NCBI GenBank assembly: GCA_001799485.1 | Contig: MGTO01000140.1 | Location: forward strand, 1-32,637 | Source of the DNA: Desulfuromonadales bacterium GWC2_61_20 | GTDB lineage: Bacteria; Desulfobacterota; Desulfuromonadia; Desulfuromonadales; UBA2197 | Length of the DNA stretch: 32,637 nucleotides | Reading direction: 5' to 3' | The notes under the pieces: generated by a model | The model's database searches: none | What the model was told of the DNA's origin: nothing | The model's input: only the letters and a program-made list of their open reading frames with translations | Translations under genes and position numbers: made by a program | In this document: piece after piece, positions 8,431-15,883 of the stretch | Numbering within the stretch: the first letter of the stretch is position 1 | Layout: every line of letters begins with the position of its first letter

Positions 8431-8749
8431 GCCACCTCCCCGGCCACAAGCGCGGCAGCTGCCGCCGCAGCACGGCGCACAGGCGGCTGTCGCTGATACC
8501 CGCCAGGGCCGCCGCCCGCGCCTGGGCCGCCGCCACTGCCGCCGTCTGGCTCTCCTCCCCGGCGCGGCAGGCGGCGGCGCGTGCCGCCGCCCCCTCGCCC
8601 TGCAGCTCCTGCTCGAGGGCCGCAAGGTCGGCGGCGAGCGCCTTGTCGCACAGCTCCAACGCCGCCCGCAGCCGGGACTCCTCGCCGTCAAGGCGCTGGC
8701 GCAGTTGACCCTCAAGGAGGAGAATGTCGTGGAGCGGGGTCTCGTTCAT
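8405..8749 (-). CDS. A/V-type ATPase subunit G/H (peripheral stalk coiled coil)
   Basis: This 114-aa protein is the first gene of the ATPase operon. Residues about 5-95 are a continuous Ala/Glu/Arg/Leu-rich helix with coiled-coil character; no other motif is present. In A/V-type operons with order G-I-K-E-C-F-A-B-D, as in Thermus, the gene at this place encodes the partner of subunit E in the peripheral stalk. The assignment rests on position, size and composition rather than sequence signature. The ATG at 8749 follows a purine-rich GGGAAAGGG. Its last 26 bases overlap the subunit I start. Confidence 0.72.
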   Translation of the reverse strand: MNETPLHDILLLEGQLRQRLDGEESRLRAALELCDKALAADLAALEQELQGEGAAARAAACRAGEESQTAAVAAAQARAAALAGISDSRLCAVLRRQLPRLWPGRWHDHPHGQG

Positions 8750-8794
8750 CGCCCTTTCCCGGCACGAACAAGCGCTAACCTCTGGTCCCTATTC

Positions 8795-8800
8795 AGTATA
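8795..8800 (-). promoter_or_regulatory. Possible -10 box for the ATPase operon
   Basis: On the minus strand TATACT lies about 45 bp upstream of the first ATPase gene, in the 156-bp divergent gap shared with the helicase gene. No convincing -35 box is seen 16-18 bases further up, so this is a weak call. Confidence 0.3.
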
Positions 8801-8846
8801 GCGCCCCGCGCGCACTCCGCGAGGAGCGGCCGGGAGGTGACAGCGC

Positions 8847-8875
8847 TTTTCTTTTGCCCGCCCTTTCCCTATAAT
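8847..8875 (+). promoter_or_regulatory. Promoter of the JAMM-DinG helicase gene
   Basis: A perfect TATAAT lies at 8870-8875, about 30 bp before the ATG, with a weak TTTTCT -35 box 17 bases upstream. A TTGAGGAGAT ribosome binding site follows at 8888-8896. Confidence 0.5.
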
Positions 8876-8905
8876 GCCGCCTCCTCTTGAGGAGATCTTT
8901 AGCGA

Positions 8906-11440
8906 ATGGAACAATCCCTCACCCCCGCGGCACGCGCCTCCATGCGGCAGGCGATTGCCGAAGCGGGGGGGAACGAAGTCTTTTTCCTCGGCCGTACCGA
9001 CCGCGAGCGCCGCGTCGTCGAGGCTGAAGCCTTGGCCCGCGGCAGCGCCGAGGCGGTCCCCGCCATCCTCCAGCTCTGCCGCTACGGCGACGTCGTCCTG
9101 CACAACCACCCCTCCGGCCGGCTCCAGCCCTCGGGCGCCGACATCGAGATCGCTTCGCGCCTCGGCGCTCTCGGCGTCGGCTTTTACATCGTCAACAACA
9201 ACGTCGAACGGATCTATCGCGTCGTCGAAGCCTTCGCCCCGAAGGAGAAGCAGAGCCTCGACCCGGCGGCCGTCGCCGCCATCCTCGGCCCGCAAGGGAT
9301 CGTCGCCACCACCCTCCCCGGCTACGAGGAGCGCCCCGAGCAGCTGCGCATGGCCTTTGCCGCCAGCGAAGCCTTCAACGCCGGCAAGCTGGCGGTGATC
9401 GAGGCCGGCACCGGCACCGGCAAGAGCCTCGCCTACCTGGTCCCGGCGATCCTCTGGGCCATCAATAACGAAGAGCGGGTGGTGGTCTCGACCAACACCA
9501 TCAACCTGCAGGAACAGCTGATCCGCAAGGATATCCCCTTTCTCCAGCGCGCCGCCAAGCTCGACTTCCGCGCCGTCCTGGTCAAGGGACGCGCCAACTA
9601 CTTCTGCCGCCGCCGCGCCGAGACGGCGCGGCACGAGCCGGGGCTCTTCGAGGCGGAGCACGCCTTGGAGCTCGCCGCCCTCCTCGCCTGGGCCGAGAAG
9701 AGCAACGACGGCTCGCGCGAAGAGCTGCCGACGGCGCCGCGCGAGGAGATCTGGGACGAGGTCTGCTGCGAACTCGACCAGTGTTCGCGCGTCCGCTGCC
9801 CCCACTACGGCCGCTGCTTCTTCCACAAGGCTAGGCGCCAGGCGGCCCAGGCCGATCTCCTGGTAGTCAACCACAGCCTCCTTCTCGCCGACCTCGCCCT
9901 GCGCCAGCAGACCGACAACTACAGCGCCGCCGCCGTCCTTCCCCCCTTCGACCGTATCGTCCTCGACGAAGCCCATCATCTCGAGGATGTCGCCACCCGC
10001 TTCTTCGCCACCCAGACCACCCGCTTCACCTTCGGCCGCGTCCTCGGTCGCCTGCGCCACCCGCGCAAGTCGGAACGCGGACTGCTGCCGCGGCTGCAGG
10101 AGCTCCTCGCCAAAGAGTTGCCGGAGACCGAAGACACCCTCTACCGCGCCCTCTACGGCCGCATCGAGGAGCTTCTCGCCCTGCGCCAGGCCCTCCTCGA
10201 CCGCGCCGTCGCCGATCTCGACAGCGTCGGTTTCGACCTCACCGCCGTCCTCGGCCGCAGCGCCTCGCCCCAGGAGGAGTTGCGCCATCGCATCCTGCCG
10301 GCCTTTGCCGCCTCCCCCGAGTGGGGCGCCATCGCCGCCCGGGTGCGCGACCTCGGCCGCGAAAGCACCCGCCTCGCCAGCGGCCTGCGCGAGCTGCTCA
10401 AGGCCTGCGCCGCCGTTCCGGAAGAGGCCGCCGACAAACTCGTCTCGGCCCTCACCGACCTGCGCGGCATCGCCTCGCGCCTCGAAGGGATCGGCGGCGA
10501 TCTCGCCTTCTTCGCCGCCCTCGAAGCGGGGACCTGCGCCTGGCTCGAGGTGGCGCACGGCCGCATCGGCCGCGGCAACGGTCTCGTCGTCCGCCTCTGC
10601 ACCGCCCCGCTGGAGGTCGCCGCCAGCCTCAAGAGCGCCGTTTACGACCGCTACCGCACCGTCGTCATGACCAGCGCCACCCTCGCCGTCGACGGCAACT
10701 TCGACTACTTCCGCCACCGCGTCGGCCTCGACGCCAGCGAGCCGGGACGAGTCACCGAACTTCTCCTCGACTCCCCCTTTGACTTTGCCCGCCAGACCCT
10801 CCTCGCTATCCCCGCCAACATCCCCGAACCGGGGGCGCCGGGCTACGCCGAGGCGGTCAGCGAACTCTGCGAACGCGCCATCGTCGCCGCCGACGGCCGC
10901 ACCTTCGTCCTCTTCACCGCCTACTCCCTGCTGCGCCGGGTCCACGCCGAGCTGGCACCGGGGCTGCAGGCCCGTGGCTACCACTGCCTGCGCCAGGGGG
11001 ATGAAAGCCGCCACCGCCTGCTCAAACACTTTGCCGCCGACCCGACCAGCGTCCTCTTCGCTACCGACTCCTTCTGGGAAGGGGTCGATGTGCCGGGACG
11101 GGCGCTGGAACAGGTCATCATCACCCGCCTCCCCTTCAAGGTGCCGACCGAACCGGTCCTCGAAGCCCGCGCCGAAGCCATCGAGACGGCTGGCGGCGAC
11201 CCTTTTCGCGCCTACACCATCCCCCAGGCGGTCTTGCGCTTCAAGCAGGGCTTCGGTCGCCTCATCCGCCACCGTGACGACCGCGGCGTCGTCCTCATCC
11301 TCGACAGCCGGGTGGTCAAAAAGGGCTATGGCCGTATCTTCCTCCGCTCCCTCCCCCCCGCCCCGGTGGTCAGCGGTGACAGCAATGAAGTCCTGGCCGC
11401 CATTCGCACCTTCTTCACCCCTGTAGGGAAAAAGACTTGA
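8906..11440 (+). CDS. DinG/XPD-family ATP-dependent DNA helicase with N-terminal JAMM (RadC-like) domain
   Basis: The 844-aa protein joins two parts. Residues about 1-110 contain a full JAMM zinc-metalloprotease signature: Glu24, then HNHPSG with H66-x-H68-x7-S76-x2-D79. The surrounding strands resemble RadC. From about 140 on it is a superfamily 2 helicase of the DinG/Rad3/XPD group: Walker A GTGTGKS (168-174), DEAH box (354-357), and C-terminal motifs DSFWEGVDVPG and QGFGRLIRH. Cys234, C287/288, C293, C298 and C304 fit the Fe-S cluster domain of these enzymes. The DEDD exonuclease found at the N-terminus of Firmicute DinG is absent. Helicase activity is expected from the family; what the JAMM domain cuts, if anything, is unknown. 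It is divergent from the ATPase operon. The start is supported by a good RBS. Confidence 0.9.
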   Translation: MEQSLTPAARASMRQAIAEAGGNEVFFLGRTDRERRVVEAEALARGSAEAVPAILQLCRYGDVVLHNHPSGRLQPSGADIEIASRLGALGVGFYIVNNNVERIYRVVEAFAPKEKQSLDPAAVAAILGPQGIVATTLPGYEERPEQLRMAFAASEAFNAGKLAVIEAGTGTGKSLAYLVPAILWAINNEERVVVSTNTINLQEQLIRKDIPFLQRAAKLDFRAVLVKGRANYFCRRRAETARHEPGLFEAEHALELAALLAWAEKSNDGSREELPTAPREEIWDEVCCELDQCSRVRCPHYGRCFFHKARRQAAQADLLVVNHSLLLADLALRQQTDNYSAAAVLPPFDRIVLDEAHHLEDVATRFFATQTTRFTFGRVLGRLRHPRKSERGLLPRLQELLAKELPETEDTLYRALYGRIEELLALRQALLDRAVADLDSVGFDLTAVLGRSASPQEELRHRILPAFAASPEWGAIAARVRDLGRESTRLASGLRELLKACAAVPEEAADKLVSALTDLRGIASRLEGIGGDLAFFAALEAGTCAWLEVAHGRIGRGNGLVVRLCTAPLEVAASLKSAVYDRYRTVVMTSATLAVDGNFDYFRHRVGLDASEPGRVTELLLDSPFDFARQTLLAIPANIPEPGAPGYAEAVSELCERAIVAADGRTFVLFTAYSLLRRVHAELAPGLQARGYHCLRQGDESRHRLLKHFAADPTSVLFATDSFWEGVDVPGRALEQVIITRLPFKVPTEPVLEARAEAIETAGGDPFRAYTIPQAVLRFKQGFGRLIRHRDDRGVVLILDSRVVKKGYGRIFLRSLPPAPVVSGDSNEVLAAIRTFFTPVGKKT

Positions 11441-11562
11441 CCTTCCTTGCGGAAGTGGCAAGGATGATGCACAGTTAGGCCCTGCTGCGCACGACTCGAC
11501 AACGTCGTCCCGCTGGCCGACCTTGTCACCGCTCCCCCTTCAACCCCAATGGAGACCTGACC

Positions 11563-12039
11563 ATGAGCCACTTTAGCCGTTTCTGCCTGGCGGCACTCCT
11601 GTGCCTTGGCCTGGCCAGTACCACCACGGCCGGCGACATCACCATCAAGCTGCCGCGTCCACCCCTGCCAATTTTTGTCCCCGAGCCTCCGCTCTTTCTC
11701 GTTCCGCCAAACCTCGGCTTCCATGTCTCCGTCGACACCCCCGACGACATCTTTTTCGTCAATCAGCGTTACTACGTTCCCAAGGGCGCTGTCTGGTACG
11801 TCGGCCCCGGCTACAACGGCCCGTGGCAGACCATCAAGATCGACCGTCTGCCGCCGGGGCTGCGCAAGCATCATCACGACGAAATCCGCCGGGAGCGTGA
11901 CCGCGAATACCGGCGTTACCACGACGAGGGCGAGGGCTATCACGGCAAGAAGTACCGCCCCGAAAAACGCCATGACCACGACCGGGAGCGGAACAACGGA
12001 AAACACAAGGGTAAAGACAAGGGCAGGCACGACGACTGA
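11563..12039 (+). CDS. Exported protein with highly charged His/Lys/Arg/Asp-rich tail
   Basis: The 158-aa product has a clear signal peptide (MSHFSRFCLAALLCLGLAS, likely cleaved after TTTAG). Next comes a Pro-rich segment (PPLPIFVPEPPLF) and a short domain with DIFFVNQRYYVPKGAVWYVG and GYNGPWQTI, resembling small secreted proteins found in Geobacter-type genomes. From residue about 100 to the end it is a repeat-poor run of His, Arg, Lys, Asp, Glu and Gly, including HHHDE and HDHDRE, which could bind metal or anionic polymers. GGAG precedes the ATG at 11563. No enzyme motif is seen; periplasmic or cell-surface location is inferred; function unknown. Confidence 0.7.
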   Translation: MSHFSRFCLAALLCLGLASTTTAGDITIKLPRPPLPIFVPEPPLFLVPPNLGFHVSVDTPDDIFFVNQRYYVPKGAVWYVGPGYNGPWQTIKIDRLPPGLRKHHHDEIRRERDREYRRYHDEGEGYHGKKYRPEKRHDHDRERNNGKHKGKDKGRHDD

Positions 12040-12080
12040 CCGCAGCAAGCGGCAATGAATTTATCTCCAGGAGGATGGTT

Positions 12081-12659
12081 ATGGACAAATTTCTTTTCGC
12101 CGGCTGGCTGCTGCGGCGCCTCGCCGAACCGCCCTTTTTCCGCCGCCTCTTCGCCGGGACCCTGGCGCTCCTCGCCGGCGGCGCCGGACTCTACGCGGTG
12201 GTCGTCTTTTTCATCGGCTGGAAGGGGATCTTCGACCTGGCCGCCGACGCCATGGCCGGCGGCATCGTCTATCAGCTGACCTTCGTCGTCGCCATCTACG
12301 CCGCCGTCCATGCCGCCCTGCTTCGCGCCCGCGAGCTCGACCAGGCGACCGACGGCGACAATCCGGTCCTCGCCGTCGCCGCCGCTTTCTGTCGCGCTAC
12401 CGGCGAGATCTGGGCCTTCGCCGCCATCCCCCTGGGCCTGGGCGGCGGCATCCTCAACTGGTTCGCCGGGCAGGGCGCGCAGTCGATCTACAAGCCGGTC
12501 GCCGGCGTCATCTTCTTCCTCAAGGCGGCCCCGGCCTCCTTCGCCAACGGCGGCACCATCATCGTCAAGGGGCTGGTCTACGGTATCGCCGGTCTCCTTC
12601 TCGCCTACACCGTCGCCGAACTCCTTAAACTGGCGGCGGCCCGCGCGAAGCAGCCGTAA
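12081..12659 (+). CDS. Predicted integral membrane protein, unknown function (192 aa)
   Basis: I chose the ATG at 12081 over the track start at 12075 because CAGGAGG at 12068-12074 is spaced correctly only for the later ATG. The product has about four hydrophobic helices: around residues 22-46, 60-80, 108-128 and 155-180. Basic residues lie near the N-terminus and a KLAAARAKQ tail follows. There is a Gly-rich stretch (GLGGGILNWFAG) and a FANGGTIIVKG loop. I do not recognise a family. It lies 41 bp after the exported charged protein and may be co-transcribed; a strong terminator follows 18 bp after its stop. Confidence 0.65.
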   Translation: MDKFLFAGWLLRRLAEPPFFRRLFAGTLALLAGGAGLYAVVVFFIGWKGIFDLAADAMAGGIVYQLTFVVAIYAAVHAALLRARELDQATDGDNPVLAVAAAFCRATGEIWAFAAIPLGLGGGILNWFAGQGAQSIYKPVAGVIFFLKAAPASFANGGTIIVKGLVYGIAGLLLAYTVAELLKLAAARAKQP

Positions 12660-12677
12660 AGATCCCGCGGTAGAAAC

Positions 12678-12718
12678 AAAAACCCCGGTGCGCCAAGACG
12701 GCCCGCCGGGGTTTTTTT
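12678..12718 (+). terminator. Rho-independent terminator, probably bidirectional
   Basis: AAAAACCCCGG pairs with CCGGGGTTTTTTT, with an inner GCC/GGC extension around an AAGAC loop and seven Ts after the stem. The A run on the 5' side would serve as a U tract for the minus-strand gene that ends at 12744. Confidence 0.88.
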
Positions 12719-12743
12719 GTATTTCGATTTTGTTGCCGGGAAG

Positions 12744-12890
12744 CTATTGCCTTACGACGCAGAGCATCACTTTACTCCCGTCCGGATACTTCTGTTGAAA
12801 GAGCCTTGCCGCTTCCGCCGGCGTTGTCGCCTCGATCAGTTCGGACTTGACCTCTTCCCCTTCGGTGTAACTGACTTCAAAGATGGCCAT
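12744..12890 (-). CDS. Small conserved-looking protein (48 aa), unknown function
   Basis: The ORF track begins at 12932, but an AGAGGA Shine-Dalgarno sits about 9 bases upstream of the ATG at 12890, giving the 48-aa product MAIFEVSYTEGEEVKSELIE... with the ATTPAEAARLFQQKYPDG segment. It reads like a compact alpha/beta mini-protein (strand, TPxEA helix, strand), a shape common among small uncharacterised proteobacterial proteins. There is no signal peptide or Cys motif. It faces the membrane-protein gene tail-to-tail across a shared terminator. Lower GC in the upstream leader than in nearby genes. Function unknown; coding status rests on RBS and protein-like composition. Confidence 0.55.
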   Translation of the reverse strand: MAIFEVSYTEGEEVKSELIEATTPAEAARLFQQKYPDGSKVMLCVVRQ

Positions 12891-12928
12891 GATAAATATT
12901 CCTCTTGTCCAAACAGATAGACCATTAG

Positions 12929-13056
12929 TCACGCGGAGCCGCGAAGAACGCGGAGAGATTCAAGGGCAAGCAAATCTTCTGCGTAACCCCGACGAATGAT
13001 GATCTTTTTTTTGGAATCTAAAGGTTTTACTCCGCGTTCTTCGCGGCTCCGCGTGA
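12929..13056. repeat. 128-bp element with perfect 27-bp terminal inverted repeats (MITE/REP-like)
   Basis: The arms at 12929-12955 (TCACGCGGAGCCGCGAAGAA...) and 13030-13056 are exact reverse complements over 27 bases. A further imperfect pairing (AGATTCAA against TTGGAATCT) lies just inside. The middle 74 bp is AT-richer and holds no credible gene; the 66-aa minus ORF is a by-product. The element fills the first part of the 335-bp gap between the 48-aa protein and the CitE-like gene. In the rest of that gap (13057-13225) I see only an AT-rich upstream region for the lyase. Confidence 0.75.
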
Positions 13057-13225
13057 GACAGCTTTTCCAGATTTTTAGTTGTGTGCCCGGAACGGCGTGA
13101 CTATAAACCTCCCGGCGGCGCCAGGTCAACGATGAAGAAGGACATGGCGGCAGTAAAAAAACGATCCCCTTTTCTCTGCGAACAGCCTAAACTGAGGCCC
13201 CATCTTCTTTCAACAGGAGCCCGCC

Positions 13226-14131
13226 TTGACCGACAACATGCGCCCGCGCCGCAGCCTTCTCTTCATGCCCGGGGTCAACGCCCGCGCCCTGGCCAAGGCC
13301 CGGGAACTCCCCGCCGACGGCCTCATCTTCGACCTCGAGGACGCCGTCGCCCCGGCGGCCAAGGGCGAGGCCCGCGCCGCCGTCGGTACCGCCCTGGCGG
13401 CCGGCGGCTACGGCCGGCGCGAACTGGTTGTCCGGGTCAACGGACTCGATACGCCGTGGGGGCGCGACGACCTCGCCGCGGCGGCGCGCTGCGGCTGCGA
13501 CGCCGTCCTTTTGCCCAAGGTCGAAAGCGGCGCCAGCGTCCGCCGCACCCTCGATCTCCTCGAGGAATTCGCCGCCCCCGACAACCTGGAGATCTGGTGC
13601 ATGCTCGAAACCCCGCGCGGGATCCTGCGGGCCGAAGAGATCGCCACCGCCTCGACCCGGGTCGCCGCCCTGGTCATGGGGACCTCCGATCTGACCAAAG
13701 AGCTGCGCGCCCGCCACACCCCCGACCGCCGCCCTCTCCTTGCCAGCCTCGGCCACTGCCTCCTCGTCGCCCGCGCCTACGGCCTCACCGCCCTCGACGG
13801 CGTCCACCTCGATCTCCACGACGACACCGGCTTCGCCGCCGCCTGCCGCCAGGGGGTCGACCTCGGCTTCGACGGCAAGACCCTCATCCACCCCAAGACC
13901 ATCGCCGTCGCCAATAGCCTCTTCGCCCCCGATGCCGCCGCCCTCGCCTGGGCGCGCAAGGTTATTACCGTCCACAGCGCGGCGATGGAACGCGGCGAAG
14001 GGATCGTCGTCGTCGACGGCCAGTTGATCGAGAACCTCCATGTCGACGACGCCCGCCGTCTCGTCGCCCTCGCCGCCGCCATTTCCGCCCTCGAAGCCGC
14101 CAACCTCCCGGCTCCCAACGGCGGCCACTGA
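13226..14131 (+). CDS. CitE-like HpcH/HpaI aldolase family CoA-ester lyase
   Basis: The 301-aa product matches the CitE/malyl-CoA lyase family. It has RRSLLFMPGVNARALAKA at the start, DGLIFDLEDAVAP (acid-base/metal region), LLPKVESGASV with the metal-binding Glu, MGTSDLTKEL with the metal Asp region, and GFDGKTLIHPKTI. The family cleaves or forms 3-hydroxy-3-carboxyacyl-CoA esters such as malyl-, beta-methylmalyl- or citramalyl-CoA with Mg2+. No citrate lyase alpha or gamma genes are beside it, so it is a stand-alone member. The TTG start at 13226 is chosen because CAGGAG ends 6 bases before it; the next ATG (13238) is too distant. Exact substrate unknown. Confidence 0.88.
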   Translation: MTDNMRPRRSLLFMPGVNARALAKARELPADGLIFDLEDAVAPAAKGEARAAVGTALAAGGYGRRELVVRVNGLDTPWGRDDLAAAARCGCDAVLLPKVESGASVRRTLDLLEEFAAPDNLEIWCMLETPRGILRAEEIATASTRVAALVMGTSDLTKELRARHTPDRRPLLASLGHCLLVARAYGLTALDGVHLDLHDDTGFAAACRQGVDLGFDGKTLIHPKTIAVANSLFAPDAAALAWARKVITVHSAAMERGEGIVVVDGQLIENLHVDDARRLVALAAAISALEAANLPAPNGGH

Positions 14132-14144
14132 AAGAGGAAACCCC

Positions 14145-14597
14145 TTGCTGCATATCTATATCGACGCCGATGCCTGCCCGGTCAAGGAGGAGGTCTACCG
14201 CGTCGCCCGCCGTTACCAGTTGACCGTCACCCTCGTCGCCAACAGTCCCATGCGCCTCCCCGCCGATGCGCGAGTCTCCCTGCAAGTTGTTGGGGGCGGC
14301 CTCGACGCCGCCGACGACTGGATCGCCGAGACCGTCAGCGCCGGCGATATCGTCATCTCCAACGACATTCCGCTGGCCGCGCGCTGTCTCGCCAAGGCGG
14401 CCAAGGTCCTCGCCCCCAACGGCAAGCCCTTCACCGGAGACAATATCGGCGACGCCCTCGCCACCCGCAACCTCCTCGCCGAGCTGCGCGGCGGCGGCGA
14501 CCAGCTCGGCGGTCCGCCCCCCTTCGCGCCGCGCGACCGCTCGCGCTTTTTGCAGAGCCTCGACACCCTGATTCAGGACGTGCGCCAGGGGCGTTGA
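14145..14597 (+). CDS. yaiI: YaiI/YqxD family protein (DUF188)
   Basis: The ORF track starts inside the preceding gene at 14040. AGAGGA ends 6 bases before the TTG at 14145, which gives a 150-aa protein, the normal length for the family. Signatures are IDADACPVKEEVYRVARR at the N-terminus, ANSPMRLP, VISNDIPLAARCL and PFTGDNIGDAL. The pattern of conserved Asp residues suggests a PIN/NYN-like nuclease-related fold, but the function of the family is unproven. It follows the CitE-like gene after 13 bp, so the two are likely co-transcribed, and is convergent with rlmJ 16 bp away. Confidence 0.9.
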   Translation: MLHIYIDADACPVKEEVYRVARRYQLTVTLVANSPMRLPADARVSLQVVGGGLDAADDWIAETVSAGDIVISNDIPLAARCLAKAAKVLAPNGKPFTGDNIGDALATRNLLAELRGGGDQLGGPPPFAPRDRSRFLQSLDTLIQDVRQGR

Positions 14598-14613
14598 GGA
14601 TAAATCCGCTTAA

Positions 14614-15459
14614 TCAGGGAATATGGTGGTGCAGGGTGAAGGTGGCGCCGCGGTCGACGCCGAGGTGCTGGACGAGGTAGGGGAGGAGCCCCTGCAACGT
14701 GGCGGGGAGGGTGTAGGGGGGGTTGACGATGAAGAGACCGCTGCCGTGCATGCCGAAGCCTCCCTCCGCCGGGCGCTGCACCGCGAGGGTGACGTGGAGC
14801 CAGGCCGGGGCGTTGAGGGCGAGGAGCTGGGCCGGCAGCCCTTGCGCCTCGGCACGCTGCAGCTGGGGATACCACAGGGCATAGGTACCGGTGGCGAAGC
14901 GTTTGAGACTCCCCGCGAGGAGGGAGACGACCCGCTGGTAATCGCGCTTCTCCTCGTAGGGGGGATCGATGAGGACGAGGCCGCGCCGGGTCGGCGGCGG
15001 AAGATAGGACTTGAGCCCGGCAAAGCCGTCCTCCGCCGCGATGCGCACCTCCCGCCCCGCCGTGCGGAAGTTCTCGCGCAGAATCTCCTCGTCGCTGCCG
15101 TGCAGTTCGAAGAGGACCATGCGGTCGTCGGGACGCAGCTGCCGGTGCGCCAGCCACGGCGAGCCGGGGTAGTTGAGGAGCGCCGCGCCGGGATTGCAGT
15201 CGCGCACCGCCGCGCGATAGACATCCAGCGCCGCCGGCAGATCGTCGCGCTGCCACAGGCGGCCGATGCCGCCGGCATACTCGGCGTTCTGCGCTGCGTA
15301 GCCGCGATCAAGGGCGTAGAGCCCGGCGCCGGCGTGGGTGTCGATATAGGTAAAGGGTTTCTCCTTGCGCTGGAGGTAGGCGAGGAGTTCGAGGAGGACG
15401 GTGTGCTTGAGGACATCGGCGTGGTTGCCGGCGTGGAAGGCGTGGCGGTAGCTGAGCAT
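14614..15459 (-). CDS. rlmJ: 23S rRNA (adenine-2030-N6)-methyltransferase RlmJ
   Basis: The 281-aa protein begins MLSYRHAFHAGNHADVLKH, diagnostic for RlmJ (formerly ComJ/YhiR), and has the same length as the E. coli enzyme (280 aa). The SAM-binding part includes YIDTHAGAGLY, and the catalytic motif IV is LIDPPYEEKRDY. It methylates A2030 of 23S rRNA using S-adenosylmethionine; some literature also links the gene to use of DNA as nutrient. I chose ATG 15459 (GGAG seven bases upstream) instead of the track's 15543, which adds 28 unconserved residues. It is a single gene, convergent with yaiI and divergent from higBA. Confidence 0.95.
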   Translation of the reverse strand: MLSYRHAFHAGNHADVLKHTVLLELLAYLQRKEKPFTYIDTHAGAGLYALDRGYAAQNAEYAGGIGRLWQRDDLPAALDVYRAAVRDCNPGAALLNYPGSPWLAHRQLRPDDRMVLFELHGSDEEILRENFRTAGREVRIAAEDGFAGLKSYLPPPTRRGLVLIDPPYEEKRDYQRVVSLLAGSLKRFATGTYALWYPQLQRAEAQGLPAQLLALNAPAWLHVTLAVQRPAEGGFGMHGSGLFIVNPPYTLPATLQGLLPYLVQHLGVDRGATFTLHHHIP

Positions 15460-15552
15460 CGCGTAACTCCGGAATGATTCTTTGCGTCTACCAATAGCAC
15501 AGTCGCCTACCTGCGGCGCAGAAAAATCCTTCCGCCGCTGCACGCATATCCC

Positions 15553-15581
15553 TTGACGATAATATCCATTCGAGATACTAT
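15553..15581 (+). promoter_or_regulatory. Promoter of the higBA module
   Basis: TTGACG at 15553-15558, 17 bases, then TACTAT at 15576-15581, directly before the toxin ATG at 15588. An imperfect TATC-N7-GATA inverted repeat lies between the boxes and could be the antitoxin operator. The toxin mRNA would have almost no leader. Confidence 0.6.
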
Positions 15582-15587
15582 TCAGCC

Positions 15588-15869
15588 ATGATCCAGTCGT
15601 TTCGATGCAAGGAGACCGAGAAGCTTTTCCTCGGCCGTTTTTCGGCCCGATTGCCGCAGGATATCCAGCGCACGGCGGCGATCAAACTCAAGCTGCTGCA
15701 CGCCGCGACCACCCTCGACACCCTACGGGTCCCACCCTCCAACTATCTGGAGGTGCTGCGCGGCGACAGGGAGGGGCAGCACAGCATACGCATCAACCGG
15801 CAATGGCGCGTCTGTTTCCGCTGGCAGGGAAACGACGCCTACGACGTCGAGATCGTCGACTACCACTAA
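15588..15869 (+). CDS. higB: HigB-type toxin (RelE superfamily mRNA interferase)
   Basis: The 93-aa product has the HigB pattern: IQSFRCKETEKLFLGRFSARLP at the start, a central helix with KLLHAATTLDTLRVPPSNYLEVLRGDR, and the core strand HSIRINRQWRVCFRWQGNDAYDVEIVDYH. HigB toxins cut mRNA on the ribosome. The basic/aromatic residues around R-x-N-x-QWR-x-CF are those of the active cleft. The gene comes first, antitoxin second (15 bp later), the reversed order typical of higBA. Length is normal and there is no frameshift, so it is likely functional. Confidence 0.92.
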   Translation: MIQSFRCKETEKLFLGRFSARLPQDIQRTAAIKLKLLHAATTLDTLRVPPSNYLEVLRGDREGQHSIRINRQWRVCFRWQGNDAYDVEIVDYH

Positions 15870-15883
15870 GGCAAGGTGATCCC

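Noticed and set aside
5956-8496. 846-aa plus-strand ORF across the ATPase operon
   Set aside because: Antisense to subunits E, K, I and G/H; composition is low-complexity Arg/Gln/His and has no family pattern.
8789-11461. 890-aa ORF on the minus strand
   Set aside because: It is the exact antisense of the helicase gene, Glu/Gly/Ala-rich with no domain, as expected from GC-rich codons read backwards.
11441-11562. CCTTGC/GCAAGG 6-bp hairpin after the helicase gene
   Set aside because: Short stem and no U tract; not strong enough to call a terminator.
12929-13129. 66-aa minus-strand ORF
   Set aside because: It is built almost entirely from the inverted-repeat element and lacks an RBS.
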